Positions 40,645-48,621 of a DNA stretch of 64,000 nucleotides are shown one piece after another. Numbering within the stretch: position 1 is the stretch's first letter; the number at the start of each line of letters is the position of its first letter. A model generated the notes under the pieces. That model was not told where the DNA came from, searched no databases, and worked only from the letters and a program-made list of their open reading frames with translations. The position numbers and the translations under genes were made by a program. The stretch comes from Streptomyces griseoincarnatus (GTDB lineage: Bacteria; Actinomycetota; Actinomycetes; Streptomycetales; Streptomycetaceae), in the NCBI GenBank assembly GCA_014649575.1, contig BMTH01000003.1:310001-374000 (forward strand). The letters are read 5' to 3'.

Positions 40645-41820
40645 TCAGCCGAGGCGCACCGGGAGTTCGGTGAGCCCGCGCAGCAGCGTGCCGGCGCGCC
40701 AGGTGAGAGCCTCGGGGGCGGCGTCGAGGGCGAGAGCGGGGTGCCGTTCAAGCAAGAGGCGCAAGGCGACGGTGGCCTCCGCACGGGCGAGCGGGGCGCC
40801 GAGGCAGTGGTGGACGCCGTGTCCGAAACCCAGGTGTCCCCGGGGGCGCCGGGTGACGTCGAAGCGGTCCGGGGCGGGGAAGGCGAGCGGGTCACGGGAG
40901 GCCGCGGCCAGGGAGACCAGCACGGCGTCCCCGGCGGCCACGCGGGTGCCGGCCAGCTCCAGCGGCTCCGCCGCGAACCGGAACGCGCCCGCGTGCACCG
41001 GCGAGTCGAGCCGCAGCGACTCCTCGACCGCCGCGCCGGCCAGCTCCGGGCGGGCGCGCAGCAGGGCGAGCTGGTCCGGGTGGGTGAGCAGGCTGAGGAC
41101 GGTCGCGGAGATCAGGTTGACGGTCGTCTCGTGCCCGGCGACCAGCAGCAGGAACGCCATGCCGAGCAGCTCCTCGGGCGAGAGTCCGCCGGACGCGTCC
41201 GCGGCGGCCAGGTCGGCGAGCAGGGTGCCGTCGGGGGTGCGGGCCTTCCGGGCGATCAGGCCGGTCAGGTAGCCGGTGAGCGCGGCGGCCGAGGAGGCGG
41301 CGGCCTCCGCTCCGGTGGGCACGACCAGTTCGTTCGACCAGGTGTGGAAGTCCTCGCGGTCGCCCGCGGGCACGCCGAGCAGGTCGCAGATCACGGTGAC
41401 CGGCAGCGGCAGCGCGTACCCGCCCACCAGATCGGCGCGGCCCGCCTCCGGCATCCGGTCCAGCAGGTCGCGGGCCACGGCCTCGACATGTGGGCGCAGC
41501 GCTGCCACCCGGCCCGGGGCGAAGTGGCCCGCGACCAGCCGTCGCAGCCGGGCGTGGTGCGGCGGGTCGCTCTGCAGCATGTTGCGGCCCACCGCGTGCC
41601 CGCCGTCGGTCTCCCAGCCGGCCGAGTGCCGGATGTCGTTGCGCAGCCGGGGGTCGGCGAGCGCGGCGCGCACGGCGTCCCTGGTCACCACCAGCCAGGC
41701 GTCCCCGCTGCCGGGGACGCGCACCCGGTGCACCGGGCCCTCGGCGCGCAGGGCCGCGAGCCGGTCGAAGGGGAAGGGCGTCGGCGCCCACTCCAGGGGC
41801 GCGGGTCCTTCGGCGCACAC
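40645..41820 (-). CDS. Cytochrome P450
   Basis: 391 residues from a GTG at 41818-41820 (GAGAGGA, 6-nt gap). Bacterial class I P450: I-helix AGHETTVN (~228), K-helix ExxR in EESLRLDSPV, and the haem loop FGHGVHHCLGAPLAR with the axial Cys at ~337. It needs an outside ferredoxin partner; none is adjacent. It is divergent from a TetR regulator, with two GGGGAG-N2-CTCCCC palindromes between them, so that regulator almost certainly controls it. The substrate is unknown; a xenobiotic or secondary metabolite is most likely. Confidence 0.93.
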   Translation of the reverse strand: MCAEGPAPLEWAPTPFPFDRLAALRAEGPVHRVRVPGSGDAWLVVTRDAVRAALADPRLRNDIRHSAGWETDGGHAVGRNMLQSDPPHHARLRRLVAGHFAPGRVAALRPHVEAVARDLLDRMPEAGRADLVGGYALPLPVTVICDLLGVPAGDREDFHTWSNELVVPTGAEAAASSAAALTGYLTGLIARKARTPDGTLLADLAAADASGGLSPEELLGMAFLLLVAGHETTVNLISATVLSLLTHPDQLALLRARPELAGAAVEESLRLDSPVHAGAFRFAAEPLELAGTRVAAGDAVLVSLAAASRDPLAFPAPDRFDVTRRPRGHLGFGHGVHHCLGAPLARAEATVALRLLLERHPALALDAAPEALTWRAGTLLRGLTELPVRLG

Positions 41821-41855
41821 GGTGTGTCCTCTCGGTGAGCGGCGAGGCCTTAAGC

Positions 41856-41912
41856 GGGGAGTGCTCCCCGATTTCCTTCGGGACGATAGCATCCGCCCGG
41901 GGAGCGCTCCCC
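41856..41912. promoter_or_regulatory. Two TetR operators in the P450-TetR intergenic region
   Basis: The perfect palindromes GGGGAGTGCTCCCC-type (41856-41869, with one central mismatch) and GGGGAGCGCTCCCC (41899-41912, perfect) have centres 43 bp apart. One is near the P450 start (41820) and the other ends 20 bp before the TetR start (41932), so both promoters can be blocked. Confidence 0.85.
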
Positions 41913-41931
41913 GGTTCGTACGGAGGGACCC

Positions 41932-42660
41932 ATGACCGTCGGTGAAGGACCCGAGACGCCCGCACCGCCTCGGCTGCGGCGGGACGCGCGGCGGAATCGG
42001 GAGCGGCTGGTGGAGGCGGCGCACGCCGTGTTCGCCGAGCAAGGGCTCGAGGCGCCGCTGGACGTGATCGCGCGGCGCGCCGGGGTGGGCAACGCGACGC
42101 TCTACCGCCATTTCCCCACCCGGGCCACGCTCGTGGACGCCGTGTTCCGCGACCAGCTCACGGGGACCATGGAGGCCGGTGAGCGCGCGCGCCGCGCGCC
42201 CGACGCGTGGGCCGGTCTTGCGGGTTATCTCGACGCCGTGTTCGCCACCCTTGCGGCCGATCGCGGCACCAACGACCTGATGACCACCCGTCTGCCGGAC
42301 GTCGAGACGCTCGGCGCGGTGCACGCGCACAACCGCGAGACCGTCGACGTGCTGCTGGAGCGCGCCCGCGCGCAGGGCAGCGTGCGCGCCGACGTCACCA
42401 CCGAGGACCTTCTCTTCACCCTGGCGGCACTGGGCCGCGCCGTGCCGCCGCTGGCCGTCGCCGCCGGCCCCGACGCCTGGCGACGCCCCCTCGCCCTGTT
42501 CCTCGAAGGACTGCGCGGCCCCGCGCATGAGCCCCGCCCGCTGCCCGGGCGGCCGCTCGACGAGGAGGAACTGGGTCAGGTGCTCGGGGAGATGGGACCC
42601 CACCGGGCCGGACCCACGGACGGGTCAACCGGCGGGGCCGTGGCGGACGGCGAGACGTAG
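41932..42660 (+). CDS. TetR-family regulator of the divergent P450 gene
   Basis: 242 residues from the ATG at 41932 (GGAGGG just upstream). The TetR helix-turn-helix spans ~20-65 (RERLVEAAHAVFAEQGLEAP, VIARRAGVGNATLYRHFPTR). The remaining ligand-binding domain is helical (GTNDLMTTRLPDVETLGAVH). The last ~40 residues are polar and probably disordered. Two palindromes precede it. Confidence 0.92.
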   Translation: MTVGEGPETPAPPRLRRDARRNRERLVEAAHAVFAEQGLEAPLDVIARRAGVGNATLYRHFPTRATLVDAVFRDQLTGTMEAGERARRAPDAWAGLAGYLDAVFATLAADRGTNDLMTTRLPDVETLGAVHAHNRETVDVLLERARAQGSVRADVTTEDLLFTLAALGRAVPPLAVAAGPDAWRRPLALFLEGLRGPAHEPRPLPGRPLDEEELGQVLGEMGPHRAGPTDGSTGGAVADGET

Positions 42661-42774
42661 CCGAGGACATCTGTACGCGCCACGACAGATTCTCCGCCGA
42701 GGCGACTAGAGTTTGTCGGTGGGGAACCTGTCCCCGTGGCGGACCGTGACGCTGTGGTCCGCGGAAAGGTGCGT

Positions 42775-43155
42775 ATGCCCTCGGAAAGTCAGCCGTACGC
42801 CGACGGCCGGCAGCCGGACCAGGACCGGCCGCCCGTCGCCGACCGGCTCGACGACGACCACTTCCCGGCCTACACCATGGGCAGGGCCGCCGAACTGGTC
42901 GGAGCCACACCCGCGTTCCTCCGCGCCCTCGGTGAGGCGCGGCTGGTCACCCCGACCCGCTCGGACGGCGGCCACCGCCGCTACTCCCGCCACCAGCTGC
43001 GCCTCGCCGCCCGCGCGCGGGAGCTGGTCGACCAGGGCACCCCGGTCGACGCCGCGTGCCGCATCGTGAGCCTGGAGGATCAGCTCGAGCGGGCCGAACG
43101 GACGAACGAGGAGCTCCGTCGGCAGGGTGCCGACCCGGTCCACGGACACCGGTGA
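42775..43155 (+). CDS. MerR-like helix-turn-helix regulator
   Basis: 126 residues from the ATG at 42775 (GGAAAGG, 5-nt gap). A polar N-terminus of ~33 residues precedes a MerR winged helix (YTMGRAAELVGATPAFLRAL, ARLVTPTRSDGGHRRYSRHQ), followed by a short helix that would form a dimeric coil (SLEDQLERAERTNEELRRQ). No metal or ligand domain follows. It lies directly upstream of the cold-shock gene; whether it regulates that gene is not known. Confidence 0.85.
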   Translation: MPSESQPYADGRQPDQDRPPVADRLDDDHFPAYTMGRAAELVGATPAFLRALGEARLVTPTRSDGGHRRYSRHQLRLAARARELVDQGTPVDAACRIVSLEDQLERAERTNEELRRQGADPVHGHR

Positions 43156-43251
43156 AAACCTGTCCCGGCCGGCGCAGGATTTCCGCCCCGACCGCGAGAA
43201 ATTCCTTTCGCTAAACCTGCCGTCCGGGTTTATTCCGGTGATTTTCCTTGC

Positions 43252-43279
43252 TTGCCGAAAGGCTTCTCCGTGCTAGGCT
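43252..43279 (+). promoter_or_regulatory. Probable promoter of the cold-shock gene
   Basis: TTGCCG (43252-43257) and TAGGCT (43274-43279) are spaced by 16 bp, an acceptable HrdB-type pair. Transcription from here would give a ~105-nt 5' leader, typical of cold-shock genes. The region 43195-43345 is notably AT-richer than its surroundings. Confidence 0.55.
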
Positions 43280-43392
43280 GACGTCAGTTGCAGTTGTGGT
43301 TGCCAGTTTGAACCGGTTCTCCGGGCAGGTGATCATCGCGACGATGTAGGGATTCGTAAAGTGCGATTCCCGCACTGTCTCAGGAGAAAATT

Positions 43393-43596
43393 ATGGCCAC
43401 CGGTACGGTCAAGTGGTTCAACTCGGAAAAGGGCTTCGGCTTCATCGAGCAGGACGGCGGCGGCGCTGACGTGTTCGCCCACTACTCGAACATCGCCACC
43501 TCGGGCTACCGCGAGCTCCAGGAAGGCCAGAAGGTGACCTTCGACGTCACCCAGGGCCAGAAGGGCCCGCAGGCGGAGAACATCGTTCCCGCCTGA
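43393..43596 (+). CDS. Cold-shock protein (CspA family)
   Basis: 67 residues, start ATG at 43393 with AGGAGAAA upstream. It is one cold-shock OB fold with RNP1 (KGFGFIEQ) and RNP2 (DVFAHYSNI) motifs, so it binds single-stranded RNA or DNA as an RNA chaperone. The length and sequence are typical of the Streptomyces CspA/ScoF set. A long AT-richer leader and a downstream terminator frame it as a single transcript. Confidence 0.97.
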   Translation: MATGTVKWFNSEKGFGFIEQDGGGADVFAHYSNIATSGYRELQEGQKVTFDVTQGQKGPQAENIVPA

Positions 43597-43625
43597 CCTT
43601 CCTGACCTGCACGCAGGTTTGGATG

Positions 43626-43660
43626 AGCGGGTGCTCGCACGTTATGTGCGGGCACCCGCT
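43626..43660. terminator. Terminator of the cold-shock gene
   Basis: A 15-bp stem with one G-T pair, AGCGGGTGCTCGCAC (43626-43640) and GTGCGGGCACCCGCT (43646-43660), has a 5-nt loop and is followed by TCTCGTTTGTT. It also faces the convergent serine hydrolase gene. Confidence 0.88.
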
Positions 43661-43717
43661 TCTCGTTTGTTCACGGACATTTCTCCGGTACGTTCTCCGC
43701 CGTTCCCGGCGTGACGG

Positions 43718-44608
43718 TCAGCGCGACGAGCGGAACGCCCTCGCGCGCAGCGCGTCCACCGCGATCCGCGCCGCCGTGCCGATCACCGCGTCGGCCGCCG
43801 GCAGCGTGGCCGCCGTGTGCGCCGTACGGGTGAAGACGGCGACCGCGTAACGGCCACCGTCCGGATACTCGACCACGCCCACCTCGTTGCGCAGGGTCGG
43901 CAGGCTGCCGGTCTTTCCGGCGACATGGACGTCGTCGAAGGGAAAACCCGAGGCCAGGCGGTGCGGCCACACCTGAAGTCCCATGATCCGTCGCATGGCG
44001 GCGCCGTGCTCCGGGGTGCACGCCTCGTCCCGCCACACCGCACCCAGCAGCCGGGTCATGTCCCGTGGGGTGCTGCGGTTGGTGCGCGCCGGGTCCAGCG
44101 CCCGCAGCCGGCTCACCACCCGCGGATCGGCCAGCGCCCGCGCCCCCTCCGGCCCGGCGTCCTCCTTGACGGTGGCCAGCATCTCGCCGAAGGAGTGCAC
44201 GGCCCGCGTCCGGGTGAGGCCCAGCCGGTCCGTCGTCGCGTTCACGGCGTCCAGACCCACCCGGCGCAGCAGCAGGTCGGCGGCCGCGTTGTCGCTGACC
44301 GCCATCATCAGATAGGCGAGGTCGCGCAGGGACATCCGGGCGGTGTCCAGCATCGCCGCCACCCCCGTCGGCCCCGCCGTCCGCCCCTCCGGCACGCTCT
44401 CCACCTGCTCGGCCAGGTCCAGCGCGCCCCGCGCGGCCTGCTCGTGCAGCGCGACCAGCAGGCACAGCTTGTGGACGCTCGCCGTGCACACCGGCTGGTC
44501 GGCCCCGGCGTCGAGCTGCTCACCGGAGTCGATGTCCAGGGCGTGCAGCCAGCCGGTGACCCCGGCGTCGGTGAGGGCCGCGCGGATGCGGGCGACGGCG
44601 TCCGTCAC
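43718..44608 (-). CDS. Cytoplasmic penicillin-recognising serine-hydrolase-type protein (BlaB-like)
   Basis: 296 residues without signal peptide. It has the three beta-lactamase/PBP motifs: SVHK (S44-xx-K47), SDN (~104) and KTG (GKTGSLP, ~231). There is no ExxLN omega-loop Glu typical of class A enzymes in the expected place. It overlaps the LysR gene by 4 bp (ATGA). In S. cacaoi the beta-lactamase regulators BlaA (LysR) and BlaB (SxxK/KTG protein) have exactly this arrangement; BlaB acts in induction rather than in hydrolysis. The homology is judged by context and motifs only. Confidence 0.8.
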   Translation of the reverse strand: MTDAVARIRAALTDAGVTGWLHALDIDSGEQLDAGADQPVCTASVHKLCLLVALHEQAARGALDLAEQVESVPEGRTAGPTGVAAMLDTARMSLRDLAYLMMAVSDNAAADLLLRRVGLDAVNATTDRLGLTRTRAVHSFGEMLATVKEDAGPEGARALADPRVVSRLRALDPARTNRSTPRDMTRLLGAVWRDEACTPEHGAAMRRIMGLQVWPHRLASGFPFDDVHVAGKTGSLPTLRNEVGVVEYPDGGRYAVAVFTRTAHTAATLPAADAVIGTAARIAVDALRARAFRSSR

Positions 44609-45573
44609 AGCCAGTACTCCGATGCCGGTCGCAGATGCAGGGGACGGGCCGGCCCGTCAGGGACCGCGCCGGCGGCGGTGCGCAGGGCGTGCGTGGCCGC
44701 CTCCGCGAACGCCTGCACGGCGGCGTCGCCGCGCCCCTTCGGCCAGGCCGCGGAGTGCCGCAGCGCGGGCGCCCCGCCGGTCAGCGGTCGCCACACGACG
44801 TCCGCCTCCCCGTCCCCCTGCCCCGACGGGGCCGCGTCACGCGGGCACAGCGCCACCGCCCCCGAGGACAGCACGAGGCCCTTGACGAAGCTGGTGCCCT
44901 GGCCGTGGCGTACGGCGGCGGGGGTGAAGCCGCCGCGGGCACAGGTGGTCAGCAGCTCGTCGTAGAGGGCAGGGGCCGCCGTACGGGGGAAGAGGATCAG
45001 GTCGCGGCCGGACAGCGCGGGCAGCGGGACCTCGTCGAGGGCGGCCGCCGCGGCGCCGGCGGACAACAGCACGCCCATCTCCCTGCGCAGCACCGGGCCC
45101 AGCTCCAGACCCGTCACGTCGCACGGGTGGTGGACGACGCCCACGTCCAGGTCGTGCACGGCGAGCCGGTCGAGCTGCTGCGCAGTGGACAGCTCGTGCA
45201 GCTCCAGTTCCAGTCCGGCGTGCCGTTCCCCGAAGTCGGCGAGCAGGGCGGCCACGGTCTCGCCGGAGAGGTCCGGGGGCAGCGCGGCGCGCAGCAGCCC
45301 CGTCTCGCCGTCGCGCACCCGGCGGGCGGCGGCGAGGAACGACTCCGTGCGGGACAGAACCTCCCGCGCCTCGGCCAGCAGCAGCCTCCCGGCCTCCGTG
45401 ATCCGCACCTGACGGCTGGTGCGCTCGAACAGCCGCACCCCCAGCTCTCGTTCGAGCCGCTGGACGCGCTGCGAGAGAGGAGGCTGGGCCATGCCGAGAC
45501 GGGCGGCGGCACGGCCGAAGTGTGACTCTTCTGCAACAGCCACGAAGCACTCCAGGTGCCGCACCAGGTCCAC
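44605..45573 (-). CDS. LysR-family regulator of the beta-lactam cassette (BlaA-like)
   Basis: 322 residues. The N-terminal winged helix (LECFVAVAEESHFGRAAARL, GMAQPPLSQRVQRLERELGV) is a clear LysR domain, followed by a co-inducer domain. It is divergent from a PBP and a class A beta-lactamase, and co-transcribed with the BlaB-like gene. It resembles BlaA of S. cacaoi and AmpR of proteobacteria in position. The shared 85-bp intergenic region contains an AT-rich inverted repeat. Confidence 0.88.
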   Translation of the reverse strand: MDLVRHLECFVAVAEESHFGRAAARLGMAQPPLSQRVQRLERELGVRLFERTSRQVRITEAGRLLLAEAREVLSRTESFLAAARRVRDGETGLLRAALPPDLSGETVAALLADFGERHAGLELELHELSTAQQLDRLAVHDLDVGVVHHPCDVTGLELGPVLRREMGVLLSAGAAAAALDEVPLPALSGRDLILFPRTAAPALYDELLTTCARGGFTPAAVRHGQGTSFVKGLVLSSGAVALCPRDAAPSGQGDGEADVVWRPLTGGAPALRHSAAWPKGRGDAAVQAFAEAATHALRTAAGAVPDGPARPLHLRPASEYWL

Positions 45574-45580
45574 GACCAGT

Positions 45581-45611
45581 AATCATATCGAGTGTTAATC
45601 GGTCCATGATT
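45581..45611. promoter_or_regulatory. AT-rich operator between the LysR gene and the PBP gene
   Basis: AATCAT (45581-45586) and ATGATT (45606-45611) are perfectly inverted, with TTAATC between them at 45595. The divergent starts are 85 bp apart and this is the only AT-rich dyad. It is the natural binding site for the LysR protein and the promoter of the PBP/beta-lactamase pair. Confidence 0.65.
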
Positions 45612-45658
45612 GATAGCGGACTTGGACGGACGGCCCTCGACGCTGCTGTGGTCGGGGC

Positions 45659-47287
45659 ATGCACACGTTTCCCGACCTTCCCCGTACCGGCCCCCGCCGC
45701 CGTCCCCGCACGGCGGTCAAGGCGCTCGTCGCCGTCACGACGGTTGCCGCGGTCGCCGTCGGCGGCGCCTGGGGCGCCGGGCTCGGCCCCTTCGCGGGCG
45801 AGTCCGGACCCGACCCGGAGGCGGTGGCCGAGGCCCGCGCGTTCCTCGCCGACTGGGCCGCCGGACGCCTCCCGGACGCCGCCGCCCGCACCACCGGACC
45901 CGACCGCGCCCAGGAGGTGCTGAGCAGCTTCACCGCCGGGCTCGACATCGAGAAGCCGGTGCTCACCGCGGGGAAGCCCGTGGAGGACGAGGAGTCCGAC
46001 GGACGCGCCGTCACCGTGCCGTACACCGCGCGGATGCCCGTCACCGGCCTCGGCACGTGGACGTACACCGCCGAACTGCCGCTGCGGAAGCGGGGTGGCG
46101 AGTGGAAGGTGGACTGGCGGCTGTCGCTGGTGCATCCGCGGCTCAGCGGCACGGAGAAGTTCCGCCTGGAGCGGGAGGAGGCCGAGCCGGTCCGCGCGAA
46201 CGACCGTGACGGCCGCACCCTGTCGGCCGCCGCCCACCCCTCCCTGGGCCCGGTCCTCGCCCAGCTCGACCGCTCCACGGACGGCGGCGGGCCGCGCGGG
46301 GCGGTGCTGCTCGTCGACCGCGTCACCGGGGAGGTCCGCCGCACCGAGGCGTCCTTCGGCTCCCGGATGCCCGAGGACGAGGGACCCGTGCGCACGACCC
46401 TCGACGCACGCTGGCAGTCGGCCGCCGAGCAGGCGCTGAAGAAGGCCGGCGGGAAGAACGCCGCGCTGGTCGCCCTGCGCGTGGACGACGGACAGATCCT
46501 CGCCGTGGCGAACTCCCCGGCCGACGGCTTCAACCGCGCCGTCTCCGGCACCTACGCCCCCGGCTCCACCTGGAAGATCGTCACCAGCGGCGCCCTGCTG
46601 CTGAAGGACGCGGTCGCCCCGGACGACGTCGTGGACTGCCCCCGCTACCTCACCGTCGGCAAGCGGTTCCAGAACGTCGAGACCTCCGCCCACCCGGGCG
46701 CCACCTTCCGCAAGGCGTTCACCGAGTCCTGCAACACCGCCTTCATCGGCCTGCGCGGCCGGCTCGGCGACGGCGAGCTCGGGGACGTGGCGCGCACGTA
46801 CTTCGGGGTCGGCCAGACCTGGCACGTGGGCATCCCCTCGTACGACGGGTCCGTGCCGGAGCCGCGGGACGCGACGGAGAAGGCCGCGTCGATGATCGGC
46901 CAGGGCAGGGTGCAGGCCAACCCGCTGATCATGGCGTCGGTCACCGCGACGGCCGTCTCCGGCCGCTTCCACCAGCCCGCGCTCGTCGAGGGCACCGAGG
47001 ACACCACTGACACCGAGCCGCTGCCGCCCCGCGTCGTCACCCAGCTCCGCACACTGCTGCGGGCCACGGTCACCGAGGGCACCGCGCGCGCCCTGGCCCC
47101 GCTGGCCGGGGAGGTCGGCGGGAAGACCGGCACCGCCGAGGTCTCCGACGAGCAGGAGAACAACGGCTGGATGGTGGCCCACCGCGACGGAGTCGCCGTT
47201 GCCTGCGTCGTCGAGGAGGGCGTCACCGGCGGCGGCTCGGCCGGACCCGTGCTGCACGCCCTGCTGTCCGCCGCCCCCAGCTCCTGA
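45659..47287 (+). CDS. Class B penicillin-binding protein
   Basis: 542 residues from the ATG at 45659. An N-terminal membrane helix (VKALVAVTTVAAVAVGGAWG) is followed by an NTF2/MecA-N-like domain (AEARAFLADWAAGRLPDAAA, WKVDWRLSLVHPRLSG), and the transpeptidase domain with STWK (PGSTWKIVT, ~302), SCN (TESCNTAF, ~356) and KTG (GGKTGTAEV, ~489). It crosslinks peptidoglycan outside the cell. It is divergent from the LysR-BlaB pair and 31 bp before the beta-lactamase gene, so it is probably an inducible, low-affinity PBP (inference). Confidence 0.92.
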   Translation: MHTFPDLPRTGPRRRPRTAVKALVAVTTVAAVAVGGAWGAGLGPFAGESGPDPEAVAEARAFLADWAAGRLPDAAARTTGPDRAQEVLSSFTAGLDIEKPVLTAGKPVEDEESDGRAVTVPYTARMPVTGLGTWTYTAELPLRKRGGEWKVDWRLSLVHPRLSGTEKFRLEREEAEPVRANDRDGRTLSAAAHPSLGPVLAQLDRSTDGGGPRGAVLLVDRVTGEVRRTEASFGSRMPEDEGPVRTTLDARWQSAAEQALKKAGGKNAALVALRVDDGQILAVANSPADGFNRAVSGTYAPGSTWKIVTSGALLLKDAVAPDDVVDCPRYLTVGKRFQNVETSAHPGATFRKAFTESCNTAFIGLRGRLGDGELGDVARTYFGVGQTWHVGIPSYDGSVPEPRDATEKAASMIGQGRVQANPLIMASVTATAVSGRFHQPALVEGTEDTTDTEPLPPRVVTQLRTLLRATVTEGTARALAPLAGEVGGKTGTAEVSDEQENNGWMVAHRDGVAVACVVEEGVTGGGSAGPVLHALLSAAPSS

Positions 47288-47318
47288 GCCATACCCCACC
47301 GTCGAAGGACGCCCCGTC

Positions 47319-48239
47319 ATGACCGCACGCCTCTCCCGCCGCTCGCTTCTGCTGACCGCCGCCCTCGTCCCCGTGGCGGGCTGCGCCACCGACGCCCCCG
47401 ACCGCGCCCCGGCTTCCGGCTCCTCCGCGACCGCCGGCCGCGGCACACCGTCCCCGGTCAGCCCCCGGAACCTCGCCGCGCTGGAACGCGAGTACGGCGC
47501 CCGGCTCGGGGTGTTCGCCGTCGACACCGGCACCGGCGCCACCGTCGTCCACCGCGCCGACGAGCGCTTCGCGCTCTGCTCCACGTTCAAGACCCTCGCC
47601 GCCGCCGCGGTCCTGGACCGCCACCCCGGCGTCCGCCTGGACGGACGGATCACCTACGGCACGGCCGACCTGGTGCCGTACTCGCCCGTCACCGAGAAGC
47701 ACACCGGGGAGGGCATGACACTGCGGCAGCTGTGCGACGCGGCCGTCCGGTACAGCGACAACACGGCCGCCAATCTGCTGCTGCGGGACATCGGCGGCCC
47801 GCGCGGCGTCACCGCGTACGCGCGCCGGCTGGGCGACCGGGTGACACGGCTGGACCACACCGAACCCGAGCTGAACAGCAACCCGCCCGGCGACCCGCGC
47901 GACACCACCACGCCCCGCGCGATCGCCGCCGACTACCGGGCCTTGATCCTCGGCGACGCCCTGCCCGCCGCCGGGCGCGCCCTGCTCACCGACTGGCTGG
48001 TGCGCAACAAGACCGGCGACCGCCGCATCCGGGCGGGCGCGCCCCGCGGCTGGAAGGTGGGCGACAAGACCGGCAGCGGCGATTGGGGCCGGTGCAACGA
48101 CGTGGCCGTGCTGTGGCCCGGCGGCGGACGTCCGCCGCTGATGCTGTCGGTGCTGACGGAACGCCCCGACCGCGCCGCGTCCCCCAGCGACGAGCTGGTG
48201 GCGGAGGCGGCGCGGCGGGTGCTGGACGTGCTGCGGTGA
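47319..48239 (+). CDS. bla: Class A beta-lactamase, Tat lipoprotein
   Basis: 306 residues from the ATG at 47319 (GAAGGA, 9-nt gap). The N-terminus combines a twin-arginine motif (SRRSLLL) with a lipobox (VPVAGC), so the enzyme is exported folded and lipid-anchored. All catalytic elements are present: STFK (S88), SDN (~146, RYSDNTAAN), the omega-loop Glu in EPELN (~183) and KTG (DKTGSGD, ~250). It should hydrolyse penicillins. The gene follows the PBP gene at 31 bp, and its control likely depends on the LysR/BlaB-like pair upstream. Confidence 0.95.
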   Translation: MTARLSRRSLLLTAALVPVAGCATDAPDRAPASGSSATAGRGTPSPVSPRNLAALEREYGARLGVFAVDTGTGATVVHRADERFALCSTFKTLAAAAVLDRHPGVRLDGRITYGTADLVPYSPVTEKHTGEGMTLRQLCDAAVRYSDNTAANLLLRDIGGPRGVTAYARRLGDRVTRLDHTEPELNSNPPGDPRDTTTPRAIAADYRALILGDALPAAGRALLTDWLVRNKTGDRRIRAGAPRGWKVGDKTGSGDWGRCNDVAVLWPGGGRPPLMLSVLTERPDRAASPSDELVAEAARRVLDVLR

Positions 48240-48249
48240 CGTCCGCCGG

Positions 48250-48570
48250 TCAGCCCTGGCGCGGTGCCGCCTGCTGGACCACCTCGAAGGACCACAGGGT
48301 CGCGTCGGTGGCCGCCGGACGCGGCTTGTCGCCCTGCGGGCCGGCGTGGGCGGCCTGGCCGCGACCGTCCCTCCAGCGCTCGAAGTCCTCCTCGCTGCGC
48401 CAGCGGGTGTAGACGAGGTAGGTGTCGGTGCCCTCGACCGGGCGGAGCAGCTCGAACCACTCGAAGCCGTCCGAGCTCTCCACCGCCCCGGCCCGCGCGG
48501 CGAACCGCTTCTCCAGGGTCTCGCGCTGGTCCTCGGGAACCGTGAGTACGTTGATCTTGACGACGCTCAT
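48250..48570 (-). CDS. Haem-degrading monooxygenase (MhuD-like ABM fold)
   Basis: 106 residues, an ABM (ferredoxin-like) fold. It resembles mycobacterial MhuD closely, with the start VVKINVLTVPE, a middle GFEWFELLRPVEG, and the conserved haem-site residues Asn7, Trp66 and His75 at the same positions (FERWRDGRGQAAHAG). MhuD-type enzymes split haem to release iron, forming mycobilins rather than biliverdin. It is a single gene, convergent with bla, with no haem-uptake gene adjacent. Confidence 0.85.
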   Translation of the reverse strand: MSVVKINVLTVPEDQRETLEKRFAARAGAVESSDGFEWFELLRPVEGTDTYLVYTRWRSEEDFERWRDGRGQAAHAGPQGDKPRPAATDATLWSFEVVQQAAPRQG

Positions 48571-48621
48571 GTCGCGATTGTCCCGCAGTCCCCGCCCGGA
48601 CCGCCGGTCGGGGCGGTGCGG

